A stretch of 64,000 nucleotides of DNA from Maribacter sp. (GTDB taxonomy: Bacteria; Bacteroidota; Bacteroidia; Flavobacteriales; Flavobacteriaceae), in assembly GCA_024643345.1 (NCBI GenBank), contig JAHENB010000002.1:151465-215464 (forward strand). Direction: 5' to 3'. Under the pieces are notes generated by a model. It worked only from the letters and a program-made list of their open reading frames with translations, was not told where the DNA came from and searched no databases. The position numbers were made by a program, and so were the translations under genes. Position 1 is the first letter of the stretch; the number at the start of each line of letters is the position of its first letter. Shown in pieces: positions 8,929 to 18,005 of this stretch.

Positions 8929-9459
8929 ATGAATCAACTGCAATACCCAATTGGAAAATTTGAGCGGCCAACCCAAATCGATGCGGCCCAAATCGCTGAA
9001 TGGGTCCTTGACTTGGAATCTCTACCTGAGCGCCTTCAGCGATTGGTTCAGAATCTTGATACGCTACAATTGGAAACGCCTTACCGCCCTGATGGTTGGA
9101 CGGTTCGCCAGTTGATTCATCATATAGCCGACAGCCACCATAACAGTTATATAAGATTTAAATGGGCCTTGACCGAAGATCGCCCTGTGATAAAGGCCTA
9201 TGATGAAAAGGCCTGGGCAGCCCTTTTCGACAGTTGCACCGCGCCCGTTCAACCCTCATTGGATCATCTCAAGGTGGTGCATCATAAACTGGTTTACTTG
9301 CTAAAAGGACTTTCGGTCAGTGATTTGAAACGGACCTTTATACATCCTGAGGGTCATGTGGAAACCTCAATCGAGGAAAATATAGGCCGATATGCCTGGC
9401 ATGGGAACCACCATTTCGCACATATTCAAAAACTCCTTATAAGGAATGGGTGGATTTGA
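8929..9459 (+). CDS. YfiT-like (DinB/BstA superfamily) putative metal-dependent hydrolase
   Basis: A four-helix DinB-superfamily protein of about 176 residues, close to Bacillus YfiT in pattern: YPIGKFERP near the N-terminus, the segment PDGWTVRQLIHHIADSHHNSYIRFK, and the C-terminal WHGNHHFAHI. The His residues in these segments are the expected metal ligands. The substrate is unknown; related enzymes transfer or hydrolyse thiol groups such as bacillithiol. I start at the ATG at 8929 because it places YPIG six residues in, as in YfiT; an ATG at 8914 would add five residues. Confidence 0.85.
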   Translation: MNQLQYPIGKFERPTQIDAAQIAEWVLDLESLPERLQRLVQNLDTLQLETPYRPDGWTVRQLIHHIADSHHNSYIRFKWALTEDRPVIKAYDEKAWAALFDSCTAPVQPSLDHLKVVHHKLVYLLKGLSVSDLKRTFIHPEGHVETSIEENIGRYAWHGNHHFAHIQKLLIRNGWI

Positions 9460-9492
9460 AAAGGGGATATCTTCCGAAGGGGTGCCAAAAGT

Positions 9493-10020
9493 TTATACTG
9501 GTTTGAACAAGATGCACATTGCCCGTTGGTCTTCCAAAACGGAAGGAGACCAGTGTTGAATTTCCTTATGGATTTTAAAGTCGTTCTTGAGATAAAAATG
9601 AAGTGCTGGTCCATTTTTCATTGCCACCAAAGCGATGCTTTTTTTGTTCATTTTTTTCGCCCTGCGAATGAGGGATTCCAATATATGTTGTCCAATGCCC
9701 CGGCCGGTATGGGCATTTAGGATGTAAATCTTGTCAAGAAAAAGTACCTGCTTGGGTCCATAGCCCTCTAGAGAATAGCTCTTGGTGATTTTCAATATAC
9801 CCGCAGCCTCGCCTTGATGATAAATAATATATAATTCCGTATTCGGATCAAGCATCTCCTTGAGAAGTACTAGTGGGGTAAAACTATTTTCCAGATAGGG
9901 TGTGGGGTCACCTTCTTTCCATAAATGCAGATAGTGCTGTCTATAAGCCAAAATACCGACCTCGATATAGGTTTGGTAAAGGCTTTCCACTAGGGGTTTG
10001 ATGGTAATATTGGATTTCAA
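9493..10020 (-). CDS. GNAT-family N-acetyltransferase
   Basis: A 175-residue GCN5-related acetyltransferase. Motif A, the acetyl-CoA-binding segment, is visible as KIYILNAHTGRGIGQHILESLIRRAKK, followed by IALVAMKNGPALHFYLKNDFKI, the motif-B-type strand and helix. The acceptor is not predictable. Its 3' end faces the YfiT-like gene. It reads in the same direction as, and 40 bases after, the redoxin gene, so the two may be co-transcribed. Confidence 0.85.
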   Translation of the reverse strand: MKSNITIKPLVESLYQTYIEVGILAYRQHYLHLWKEGDPTPYLENSFTPLVLLKEMLDPNTELYIIYHQGEAAGILKITKSYSLEGYGPKQVLFLDKIYILNAHTGRGIGQHILESLIRRAKKMNKKSIALVAMKNGPALHFYLKNDFKIHKEIQHWSPSVLEDQRAMCILFKPV

Positions 10021-10060
10021 GTGTTTTTCAGGTTTCTTGGGAGATTTGAATCATGGTCCG

Positions 10061-10621
10061 TCAGGTCGCTTTCCATTTAATATTACAACCAATACTGGGT
10101 TTCTGAACCGGATCGATTGGGCTACCTTGCAAAAGGGCATCCATGGCCTGGCGCAGGTCTAAGCCACTTAACGGCATACCATTGCCCGGCCTGGAATCGT
10201 CGAGTTGCCCGCGATATACCAATGCCAACTCCTTATCGAACAAATAAAAATCGGGGGTGCAGGCCGCTCTATAGGCCTTGGCAACGGCTTGGGTGGCATC
10301 ATATAAATAAGGAAAGGTATAGCCTGCTTCTTGTGCCTTTTTTTTCATCAAATGGGGCGCGTCTTGAGGATAATTTTCAATATCATTGCTTGAAATGGCA
10401 ATAAACGAAATACCTTTGAGCTGATATAATTTGGCCAGGGAACCTATCAAGGGGTTCACATGAATTACAAAGGGACAGTGGTTACAAATGAACATGATCA
10501 CTGTTCCCTTATTTCCTCTTAAGGCTTCGAGCCCCATAATTTTTTCGCTCACGGTGTCCGGTAAACTGAAATTGGGCGCCTTTGTCCCCAATGGCAACAT
10601 ATTGCTGGCCGTTCTAGCCAT
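10061..10621 (-). CDS. Thioredoxin-fold redoxin (AhpC/TSA-like)
   Basis: A 186-residue protein with GTKAPNFSLPDTVS at the N-terminus and the active-site segment FICNHCPFV, a CxxC motif in the place of the peroxiredoxin active site. The rest (FIAISSNDIENYPQDAP, YDATQAVAKAYRAACTPDFYLFD) follows the thioredoxin-like family with CNHCPF motifs found widely in bacteria. No signal peptide is seen. It probably acts as a thiol oxidoreductase; the partner is unknown. Confidence 0.85.
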   Translation of the reverse strand: MARTASNMLPLGTKAPNFSLPDTVSEKIMGLEALRGNKGTVIMFICNHCPFVIHVNPLIGSLAKLYQLKGISFIAISSNDIENYPQDAPHLMKKKAQEAGYTFPYLYDATQAVAKAYRAACTPDFYLFDKELALVYRGQLDDSRPGNGMPLSGLDLRQAMDALLQGSPIDPVQKPSIGCNIKWKAT

Positions 10622-10735
10622 TTTGTGTGTATTTTATTTTCCATAAAGTTAATGGTATTTGAAATGTTTTTGGCCCTAATAGTGCTAATTTTAGTGCCCT
10701 TACAATAGGGAAACTGGATTTAAAAAAAATAAGTG

Positions 10736-11074
10736 ATGAATCAAACCATCCAATGGGCCGACTTTCAAAAAGTGGATATCCGTGTCGGAACGATAGTAGC
10801 GGTAAATGATTTTCCGGAAGCACGAAATGCTTCCTATCAAATTAAAGTTGATTTTGGCCCGGATGTGGGAATAAAAAAGTCATCAGCGCAACTGACAAAA
10901 CGATATACCAAATCACAGCTATTGGGCAAACAGGTGGTGGCGGTAATCAATTTTCCAAAGAAGCAAATTGCCAATTTTATGAGCGAATGTCTTATATTGG
11001 GCGCTGTTAGCGGTCAAGACGTCATATTGTTACGACCTGATGAACAGGTGGACAACGGACTTAAAATTGCTTGA
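10736..11074 (+). CDS. csaA: tRNA-binding domain protein CsaA
   Basis: A 112-residue EMAP-II/OB-fold protein matching CsaA: FQKVDIRVGTIVAVNDFPEARNASYQIKVDFG, then KKSSAQLT and VVAVINFPKKQIANFMSECLILGA. CsaA dimers bind tRNA and have been described as export-related chaperones in Bacillus. The ATG at 10736 is preferred to the adjacent in-frame GTG at 10733. Its 3' end overlaps the following transporter gene by about 35 bases if that gene starts at its first ATG. Confidence 0.9.
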   Translation: MNQTIQWADFQKVDIRVGTIVAVNDFPEARNASYQIKVDFGPDVGIKKSSAQLTKRYTKSQLLGKQVVAVINFPKKQIANFMSECLILGAVSGQDVILLRPDEQVDNGLKIA

Positions 11075-12002
11075 AATATTGAGCGAAAACCTCTTAGATA
11101 CCGTACATATAAATTTTGATGCCGGGGCGCAGTGGGTTTTGAATATCGCCCTGGCCTTGGTCATGTTCAGCATCGCTTTACACATCTCCCCTCTTGACTT
11201 TAAGGAAATCCTTAAAAAGCCCAAATCGATTTTGGTTGGCTTGTTGAGTCAATTTTTACTGCTTCCCGCCGTCACATATTTTATGGTAATCCTTATAGAG
11301 CCAATAGCCAGTATGGCTTTGGGCATGTTCATGGTGGCAGCCTGCCCTGGTGGGAATGTTTCAAATTTCATTACCCATTTGGCCAAAGGAAACACTGCCC
11401 TTTCGATAAGCCTTACCGCTTTTGCAACTCTTTTTGCGGTGGTATTTACCCCGCTCAACCTTCAATTTTGGGGCGCACTGTATGGCCCGTCGGACCTCAT
11501 ATTAAGGGAAATTGCCATTTCCCCCTTGCAAATGATCAAGGTGGTCTCACTGCTCTTATTGTTTCCCTTGGTCATGGGTATGGCAGTAAACCATTATTGG
11601 CCCAAATTGGCCCAAAAAATGGGCAGATTGCTTAAAGTGATTTCTTTATTGTTTTTTGTTTCCTTAATTTTTTTGGCATTTTATAACAATCGTGATATTT
11701 TCATGGAATACGTTTGGTATGTGTTTTGGATCGTGGTGCTGCATAACCTTTTGGCTTTTACCACTGGATTTTCAATCGCCAAGGGGTTCAAATTACCTGA
11801 AAGAGATGTAAGATCGATTACCATTGAAACGGGAATCCAAAATTCAGGACTGGGCCTGTTACTCATATTCACTTTTTTTGAGGGACTTGGCGGAATGGCC
11901 CTTGTCGCTGCATTTTGGGGTATTTGGCATTTGGTCACCGGATTGCTTTTGGCAGGTTTTTGGGGTTACCGTCCATTGAAAAAAGAAGAATTGGCAAGAT
12001 GA
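11040..12002 (+). CDS. Bile acid:sodium symporter (BASS) family transporter
   Basis: A 320-residue inner-membrane protein with about nine to ten hydrophobic segments. Family landmarks are the CPGGNVSNFITHLAKGN segment and the ETGIQNSGLGLLL segment, which form the crossed discontinuous helices and sodium sites in BASS transporters. The substrate is an organic anion, not predictable in detail. The ATG at 11040 overlaps csaA; a TTG at 11067 is an alternative. The stop overlaps the next start as ATGA. Confidence 0.88.
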   Translation: MNRWTTDLKLLEILSENLLDTVHINFDAGAQWVLNIALALVMFSIALHISPLDFKEILKKPKSILVGLLSQFLLLPAVTYFMVILIEPIASMALGMFMVAACPGGNVSNFITHLAKGNTALSISLTAFATLFAVVFTPLNLQFWGALYGPSDLILREIAISPLQMIKVVSLLLLFPLVMGMAVNHYWPKLAQKMGRLLKVISLLFFVSLIFLAFYNNRDIFMEYVWYVFWIVVLHNLLAFTTGFSIAKGFKLPERDVRSITIETGIQNSGLGLLLIFTFFEGLGGMALVAAFWGIWHLVTGLLLAGFWGYRPLKKEELAR

Positions 12003-13048
12003 AAATTGGTTATGGTATATTGAAATTATGGATCAAATGCGGTTTATACCTTTATTACGGTAAGATCCAATTGACGGGGACAGAAAATATTCCCGTCGAA
12101 CAACCCCTACTCTTTTTGCCCAACCATCAAAATGCGCTCATCGACGTATTGCTCATTGCAGTCAGTTGCAAAAGGAGACCTTATTTCTTAACCCGTTCCG
12201 ATGTCTTCCGAAATCCTAAGCTGAAACATTTTTTTAACTATTTACAAATGATTCCCGTCTACCGAATCAGGGATGGTAGGGACACCGTAAAGCAAAACGA
12301 GGAAATATTCGAAAAATGTGCCCAGTTGCTTGCCAAAGGAAAGACCATTGTCATTTTCCCAGAAGCCAACCATAACCTGAAAAGAAGGGTTCGCCCGTTG
12401 AGCAACGGTTTTGTCCGAATTTTGTTCATGGCCCAAGAAAAGTGCCCCGACTTGGATGTAAGGGTACTTCCTGTTGGCCTTAACTATAAACACGCAACCG
12501 AATTTCCAGATCAGGTTGGGATACTTTACGGAAGCAGCATCCCATTTCGAAAAATTTGGGTTACAGGTGACCTTACCGCTTCTACCCAAAGGACAAAGAA
12601 GACCGTAAAAGGACAATTAATGGAACTGACCACCCACATTGAAGATTTGGAGGAATATGATAAAATGGTCTCAAATTTGAAAGGATTGGGGGGGGTAGAT
12701 TATTTAAAACCCAAACAGGTGAATGCTATGATAGCCAACATGAAAGGTGGGATTGGGGTTCCAGTACATCCCAAAAAAGAACAAAAACGAATGCTGTCAC
12801 ACTTTTTCAGATCTATTTTCCACTTGTTGAACCTGCCGGTCATGATCGGCTGGCGGGTTTGGATCAAACCCAAGGTTTGGGAACCCGAGTTCGTGTCAAC
12901 ATTTCGGTTTGGGTTTGCCCTCTTCGCAATGCCCGTTTATTACCTATTCCTCATTATGGGCTTGGCTTGGGCCATCAACCTGCCAACTGCATTTTTATTG
13001 GTGGCTAGTCATTTCCTGTTCAATTGGGCCTATATAAAGTTGGCCTAA
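11999..13048 (+). CDS. Lysophospholipid acyltransferase (PlsC-like)
   Basis: A 349-residue glycerophospholipid acyltransferase. The catalytic His block reads PNHQNALIDVLL, with five rather than four residues between His and Asp. The second block reads FPEANHN in place of FPEG. Both variants seem typical of a Bacteroidota subgroup. Two hydrophobic segments near the C-terminus (MPVYYLFLIMGLAWAINL and the one after) probably anchor it to the inner membrane. The start at 11999 is chosen because it overlaps the transporter stop as ATGA; an upstream in-frame ATG would lie deep inside that gene. Confidence 0.85.
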   Translation: MKIGYGILKLWIKCGLYLYYGKIQLTGTENIPVEQPLLFLPNHQNALIDVLLIAVSCKRRPYFLTRSDVFRNPKLKHFFNYLQMIPVYRIRDGRDTVKQNEEIFEKCAQLLAKGKTIVIFPEANHNLKRRVRPLSNGFVRILFMAQEKCPDLDVRVLPVGLNYKHATEFPDQVGILYGSSIPFRKIWVTGDLTASTQRTKKTVKGQLMELTTHIEDLEEYDKMVSNLKGLGGVDYLKPKQVNAMIANMKGGIGVPVHPKKEQKRMLSHFFRSIFHLLNLPVMIGWRVWIKPKVWEPEFVSTFRFGFALFAMPVYYLFLIMGLAWAINLPTAFLLVASHFLFNWAYIKLA

Positions 13049-13155
13049 ATAATTTTCATTTGGTTTATAGGAAATTTGTTGATTTGCCCATATCTTTATT
13101 AGGATAAATCCCATGAATGCAAGCGATTAGATGACATTCAACCAATTTTGTTCCT

Positions 13156-13590
13156 ATGAGGGTTCCGAAAAAAATCACTGTAAAAACCAAGGTAAATGCC
13201 TCTTTACCAATGGTATGGATGTATTGGACCGAGCCGCGACATGTAAAAAAATGGAACAACGCCTCCCCGGATTGGCATACGCCTAAGGCCGAAAATGATC
13301 TTCGCGAAGGGCGTATGTTTAACTACAGAATGGAAGCCAAGGACGGCAGTTACGGATTTGATTTTTGGGGTACCTATGATGAAATAGAACCAAACCATAA
13401 GATCACCTTTACCCTTGGGGATGGAAGATGGGTCGGAATTCAGTTCATCGATGTGAATGGGCAAACCCAAATAACGGAAATCTTTGAAGCAGAGGATACG
13501 AACCCTCTCGATTTGCAAAAAACCGGATGGCAGTCCATATTGGATAATTTTAAGCAATATGTAGAATCGGAATCAAACCAAGAAAAATGA
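13156..13590 (+). CDS. SRPBCC/AHSA1-domain protein
   Basis: A 144-residue START-like ligand-binding fold. Typical AHSA1 landmarks are VNASLPMVWMYWTEPRHVKKWN at the N-terminus, then the strand series ending in TEIFEAEDTNPLDLQKTGWQSILDNFKQYVES. Such proteins bind hydrophobic ligands or assist chaperones; the specific role is unknown. It starts a run of three small proteins (SRPBCC, VOC, DUF1801) read in one direction, a grouping that recurs in many bacteria. Confidence 0.85.
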   Translation: MRVPKKITVKTKVNASLPMVWMYWTEPRHVKKWNNASPDWHTPKAENDLREGRMFNYRMEAKDGSYGFDFWGTYDEIEPNHKITFTLGDGRWVGIQFIDVNGQTQITEIFEAEDTNPLDLQKTGWQSILDNFKQYVESESNQEK

Positions 13591-13676
13591 AAATACTGTC
13601 TTTTTTTGTTTGGGAAGATCAAAAAGTCAGGGTTGGGATATTTGATCGATTTTTTTGAAAAACAAGTTTTTGAACC

Positions 13677-14516
13677 ATGAAGAATAAGATCTATCCCTGT
13701 ATTTGGTTCGACGGCAATGCCATACAAGCAGCTGAATTTTATTGCTCGGTTTTTAAAGACTCCAAAATCAATTCGTTCAATCCCTGGGTTGCAGGTTTGA
13801 CCATAATGGGTTATCGGTTCATGTTTTTAAATGGCGGGGCTAAATTTAAGCCGAATCCGACGATGTCGTTTTATACCACTTTTGAAACAATTGACGAAAT
13901 TGAGGAGGTTTGGAAAAAGCTACTGGGTAATGGAAAAGTGGTGATGCCGTTGGACCGTTATGGATGGAGTGAGAAATACGGCTGGGTGGAAGATCAATAT
14001 GGGGTTTCTTGGCAATTGACCCTTGGGCGGGTATTGGAAATAGGTCAGAAAATCGTGCCCGCTTTGATGTTCACCGGGGAACAATTTGGATATGCCGGGC
14101 AGGCCATCGAACATTATTGCTCTATTTTCAAAAATGCTAAGGTGAATTTCATCCACAGGTACGATGAAAACGATAAAATTCAAGGCGGAAAAATAGACCA
14201 CGCCCGGTTCTCATTGTCGGGACAACCTTTCATTGCAATGGATAGCGGCCTTGTCCACAATTATTCCTTTACGGAAGGGCTTTCTTTGGTGGTCGAATGC
14301 GAAACTCAAAATGAGATCGATTTTTTCTGGGAAAGCCTTACCGAAGGGGGTATGGAAGGCCAATGTGGATGGCTCAAGGATAAATATGGCTTCTCTTGGC
14401 AGGTGGTGCCATCCCATTTGGGCCGGTTAATGAACGATCCGTTAAAATCTGAAAAGGTCATGAATGTTATTTTAGGAATGAAAAAGCTCGAAATAGACCT
14501 CTTGGAAAATGCCTAG
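13677..14516 (+). CDS. PhnB-like VOC-family protein with two tandem domains
   Basis: A 279-residue protein built of two similar halves of the VOC fold. Residues 1-120 and about 130-265 both contain the PhnB signature: CIWFDGNAIQAAEFYCSVF and its counterpart beginning MFTGEQFGYAGQAIEHYCS, and each half ends in a GWxxDxYGxSWQ-type motif. The duplication is clear on inspection. The family is related to demethylubiquinone methyltransferase-like and glyoxalase proteins, but the function of PhnB-type members is not settled. Confidence 0.85.
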   Translation: MKNKIYPCIWFDGNAIQAAEFYCSVFKDSKINSFNPWVAGLTIMGYRFMFLNGGAKFKPNPTMSFYTTFETIDEIEEVWKKLLGNGKVVMPLDRYGWSEKYGWVEDQYGVSWQLTLGRVLEIGQKIVPALMFTGEQFGYAGQAIEHYCSIFKNAKVNFIHRYDENDKIQGGKIDHARFSLSGQPFIAMDSGLVHNYSFTEGLSLVVECETQNEIDFFWESLTEGGMEGQCGWLKDKYGFSWQVVPSHLGRLMNDPLKSEKVMNVILGMKKLEIDLLENA

Positions 14517-14532
14517 GACTTGTGCCTGTGAT

Positions 14533-14907
14533 ATGGAGAAACCTATAAACATGGATGCATATATCGCCGGTTTTCCCAAACCCGTTCAGGATATTCTCCA
14601 GCGGTTGAGAAAAACAATTCATGAAGTGGCCCCTGAAGCCGAAGAAAAAATCGGATATGGTATGCCGGCGTTTCGGATCTATGGCAGAGATCTGGTCTAT
14701 TTTGCGGCTTTTAAAAACCATATTGGCCTCTATGCGCTGCCTTCAGGCAATAAAGCTTTCAAAAAAGAGCTCACAGCATATAAGACCGGCAAGGGATCCG
14801 TTCAGTTTCCCCTGGATGAACCTTTGCCCATCTTATTGATCGAAAGAATGGTTCGGTTTAGGATGCAGGAGAACCTGGCGCAGCATCGGGGAAAGAACGT
14901 ACCGTAA
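14533..14907 (+). CDS. DUF1801-domain protein (YdhG/frataxin-like fold)
   Basis: A 124-residue DUF1801 protein: YIAGFPKPVQDILQRLRKTIHEVAPEAEEKIGYGMPAFRI followed by the GLYALPSG segment and a C-terminal VRFRMQENL helix. Members such as Bacillus Fra (YdhG) act as iron chaperones, but the family is broad and this role is only a possibility. The ATG at 14533 is preferred; an ATG at 14509 would overlap the previous gene by eight bases. Confidence 0.8.
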   Translation: MEKPINMDAYIAGFPKPVQDILQRLRKTIHEVAPEAEEKIGYGMPAFRIYGRDLVYFAAFKNHIGLYALPSGNKAFKKELTAYKTGKGSVQFPLDEPLPILLIERMVRFRMQENLAQHRGKNVP

Positions 14908-14937
14908 AGGATGGTTCGACCTTCATTGATTCCTTAA

Positions 14938-17460
14938 CTACATCATTCCCCCAAAAAATATGGCATTCATCAACAACTTGTTGGTGCCATACCAAAAGGC
15001 CCGGAAATTGGTATTGTCCGTAAAAATGATCACCTTCCCTTTTCCCAATTTTTGTACTTGAAAGGGCACACTTTTTTTAAGTAGTTTGAGGTTTTCTTCG
15101 GAGATATAACCACTTAACAAGGGGTTTTGGGTATACTTTAATGGATTGTTGTAACTATCCTTATCCGGTTCCAGATATACATTGGAATCCCTGAACAGGG
15201 CCACTGTATTGTTCTTGTAACCATAGCCTATTGGGTGGGAACGATCAAGGTCGGCCTCAAAAATGGCTCCTCCCGTAACTTGGGCCCCTAAGAAGTCGCG
15301 TTTTTGTGCATAGGAAATGTTTTTCGCTACAAGGCTGTCCTTTTTCAATGTTAATTTCATCATCTCATTTTTTTCGAACCATTCTGCCGCCCTAAGGTAA
15401 CCAATGGCTATACCGCCATCCTTTATCCATTCCTTGAGCTTATCCGCGGTTTTCTTATCCAATGACCCGCCCCAAGAATTGGGAATAATAATGGCGGTAT
15501 AACGTTTCAGATCAATGCGGTTGAAATAATCGGTATCCAATTTGGAGAGTTTCATGTCATATCGCTGGTCAAAAAGATGCCAAATTTCTCCGGCATCGTT
15601 GCTCGCGATACCGTTGCCCACCAGAAGTCCGACTTCTTGCTTTTTTAAGGCTTCAAAATCATTGCTGCCCAAATCGATACCTTGGGTCAGTCCGGTGCCC
15701 ACTGCGGTGATCTTTATTTTTGCATCTTGGGCGATGCCATTCAAAAAATTATACAGCGCTGTTTTATCCAAACTTTGATTTTGGACCGGAATCATAATTG
15801 TACCATAGTCATAGGCGCGACCCTCTAAGTTAAATGGCCTTTTTGCGACTTTGGCACGTATGTCTTTGTTCAAAATGGCGTTCAATGCTTTTGGGGTGTA
15901 ATAATCATTCCACTCGAATAAATACGCGTAGTCGCTTTCCCGGTCAACCCTACCTTCCAATGCTTTTATATCGCTTATTTCGGGCCCTGCGTTTATCAGC
16001 GAGGGCATTTCGGCATAGTCGAGATCAAAGGCCAAAGGAAAGGTCCAAGCAGAGATGTCATAGAAAAGGCTATCTGTGAAAGTGGTGCGTTTTTCGAACA
16101 TGGCTTGGATTAATCTAGGATTTTTTTGATCCATGGGCACCACATAACTATTGCCCTTGGCAAAAACCTTACCGCCGATAGTGGCATCATTGGCCAATTC
16201 GTGGAATTTGATACCATGGCGACTTAAAATCTCGGCCAAATGCCAGGCTTTGTTGGCATCTTTGCTATCGCCAAAAACCAAAGCCTTGGTTTTATTTTTG
16301 AGGGCCTCATTTCTTATATCCTTAAAATAATCCCGTTGGTATTTCAAAATTTTTTCACGCATGTTCTGGGCCGCTTCAATGGTCGATAAAGCCGTGGTAA
16401 ACTGATTTCGAATAGTGAAGGGAAAGGTCAGCAAGCCGTTTTCGCTCTCTTGAATATGGCCCCGTGAACTGGCCTGCTCGAAAAGGATGCCAATGCAACC
16501 GTTCACATCTGGAAATGTAGATCCTTTGCCATAATAATAATCATCATAGCCTTCTTCGGAATAATATAAGGACCCGATTTTGTCCAAGGCCTTCGCATGG
16601 TAGGTGCCAATTTCCGCGGTGAGTTCTTGGTTTATCTTCGGGGTCAGTGGATGCACCCTTTTGGCTTCCCCAGGCTGAAAAAAGAAGGTGGAATTGGTGC
16701 CCATTTCGTGGTGGTCGGTCAAAATATTGGGCATCCATTTATGAAAGGTCGATATTCTGGCCCTGCTCTCGGGCAATTGTACCGGTAACCAATCCCGGTT
16801 GATATCGAACCAGTAATGGTTGGTTCTGCCTCCGGGCCATACTTCATGGTATTCCCTTTCGTTCCCATCTGGATTCAGGTTTTCACTTTTGTTCGTATTG
16901 GCCCAATAGGCAAAACGTTGCAAGCCATCTGGATTGAACGAGGGGTCCATTAGAATGACCGTGTTTTCCAACATTTTTTCGATTTCCGGTCCTTGGGCTG
17001 CGGCAAGATAATAGGCATAGGCCAAGCCGGCGTTCGCGCCACTGGGCTCATTGCCGTGAACCGAAAATCCTTGGTAGACCACGATGGGCATCGTTTCCAA
17101 ATTGATCGAACTTCCCCCATTTTCGGTAAGGGCCAGATGTTCTTTTCTGATGCCTTCGATGTTTTGATGGTTTTTTGGAGAAGTGACCGTTAGCAATAGT
17201 ATGGGTCTGTCCTCAAAGGTGAAGCCACGATTTTCTATGGTTATGCGGTCGCTCACACTTGCAAGGGTCTTCATATAGAACATGAGTTTATCGTGGGTCA
17301 CGTGCCATTCTCCAACTTCATGTCCTATGATATCGCTGGGTTTAGGAATGCTGGGGTCATATGAAATATTTTGCGGAAGGTAATAGTTCAGGTTTATGGA
17401 TTCTTGGGCCAATAAAAATTGGCAGAATCCCAATAGTGAAAAAAGCAATAACCTTTTCAT
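14938..17460 (-). CDS. Secreted M14-family zinc carboxypeptidase, large form
   Basis: An 840-residue protein with signal peptide (residues 3-18). The catalytic domain shows the first zinc pair HGNE in GFSVHGNEPSGANAGL, the substrate-binding segment NPDGLQRF, the third ligand in LTDHHEMG and the catalytic Glu in GILFEQASSRG. Residues from about 400 onwards form additional domains, ending with a GATase/DJ-1-like segment (IGYLRAAEWFEKNE). This arrangement is typical of large Bacteroidota M14 enzymes exported to the periplasm or cell surface. No T9SS sorting domain is visible. Confidence 0.9.
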   Translation of the reverse strand: MKRLLLFSLLGFCQFLLAQESINLNYYLPQNISYDPSIPKPSDIIGHEVGEWHVTHDKLMFYMKTLASVSDRITIENRGFTFEDRPILLLTVTSPKNHQNIEGIRKEHLALTENGGSSINLETMPIVVYQGFSVHGNEPSGANAGLAYAYYLAAAQGPEIEKMLENTVILMDPSFNPDGLQRFAYWANTNKSENLNPDGNEREYHEVWPGGRTNHYWFDINRDWLPVQLPESRARISTFHKWMPNILTDHHEMGTNSTFFFQPGEAKRVHPLTPKINQELTAEIGTYHAKALDKIGSLYYSEEGYDDYYYGKGSTFPDVNGCIGILFEQASSRGHIQESENGLLTFPFTIRNQFTTALSTIEAAQNMREKILKYQRDYFKDIRNEALKNKTKALVFGDSKDANKAWHLAEILSRHGIKFHELANDATIGGKVFAKGNSYVVPMDQKNPRLIQAMFEKRTTFTDSLFYDISAWTFPLAFDLDYAEMPSLINAGPEISDIKALEGRVDRESDYAYLFEWNDYYTPKALNAILNKDIRAKVAKRPFNLEGRAYDYGTIMIPVQNQSLDKTALYNFLNGIAQDAKIKITAVGTGLTQGIDLGSNDFEALKKQEVGLLVGNGIASNDAGEIWHLFDQRYDMKLSKLDTDYFNRIDLKRYTAIIIPNSWGGSLDKKTADKLKEWIKDGGIAIGYLRAAEWFEKNEMMKLTLKKDSLVAKNISYAQKRDFLGAQVTGGAIFEADLDRSHPIGYGYKNNTVALFRDSNVYLEPDKDSYNNPLKYTQNPLLSGYISEENLKLLKKSVPFQVQKLGKGKVIIFTDNTNFRAFWYGTNKLLMNAIFFGGMM

Positions 17461-17490
17461 TTACAAAGGGTTTTAGTCTGGGATTAAATA

Positions 17491-17519
17491 TAAAAAACGG
17501 CCTATAATACAAGGCCGTT
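17491..17519 (-). terminator. Terminator of the Pur-alpha-like gene
   Basis: On the minus strand AACGGCC and GGCCGTT pair around a short AT-rich loop and are followed by TTTT. It lies between this gene and the M14 peptidase gene, so the peptidase probably has its own promoter. Confidence 0.7.
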
Positions 17520-17546
17520 CTTACATTAAGTTTTTTTTAATGCGCA

Positions 17547-17927
17547 CTAAATATCATCGAAATCAATATCCGTAAACTTATCGGTTGGGGAGGCTTCCCC
17601 GTTTTCGCTAAAATCTGCCTCTTCCTCTTTCTTAAAGTCTTTTTGGTGCCTTTCGGAAATGACCTCCGTACCTTTTTCATTGATGATATAATCCATCATC
17701 TCCTCAACATGCTCCCTAAAGGCCTCGAAATCTTCTTTATAGAGATAAATTTTGTGTTTTTTATAATGAAAGGAACCATCGTCATGCGTAAACTTTTTGC
17801 TTTCGGTGATCGTAAGGTAGTAATCGCCTGCTTTGGTACTGCGTACATCAAAAAAATAAGTCCTTCTTCCAGCCCTTAGCACTTTTGAATAAATCTCCTC
17901 CTGATCCTCAATGTTTCTTTCGCCCAT
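17547..17927 (-). CDS. DUF3276/Pur-alpha-like nucleic-acid-binding protein
   Basis: A 126-residue protein with a PUR repeat: EEIYSKVLRAGRRTYFFDVRSTKAGDYYLTITESKK followed by FHYKKHKIYLYKEDFEAFREHVEEMMDYI. The C-terminal 40 residues are acidic and probably disordered. Bacterial PUR proteins bind RNA and DNA and can regulate gene expression, as in Borrelia. It has a terminator downstream and stands between the ABC exporter and the M14 gene, likely a single-gene unit. Confidence 0.88.
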   Translation of the reverse strand: MGERNIEDQEEIYSKVLRAGRRTYFFDVRSTKAGDYYLTITESKKFTHDDGSFHYKKHKIYLYKEDFEAFREHVEEMMDYIINEKGTEVISERHQKDFKKEEEADFSENGEASPTDKFTDIDFDDI

Positions 17928-18005
17928 TTCTTATTGTTTCTAGTTGTTTAATTAGGTGTTATTCTATCAAAAATGAAAAAAAAATGCGTATTGGACAACA
18001 ATTTT

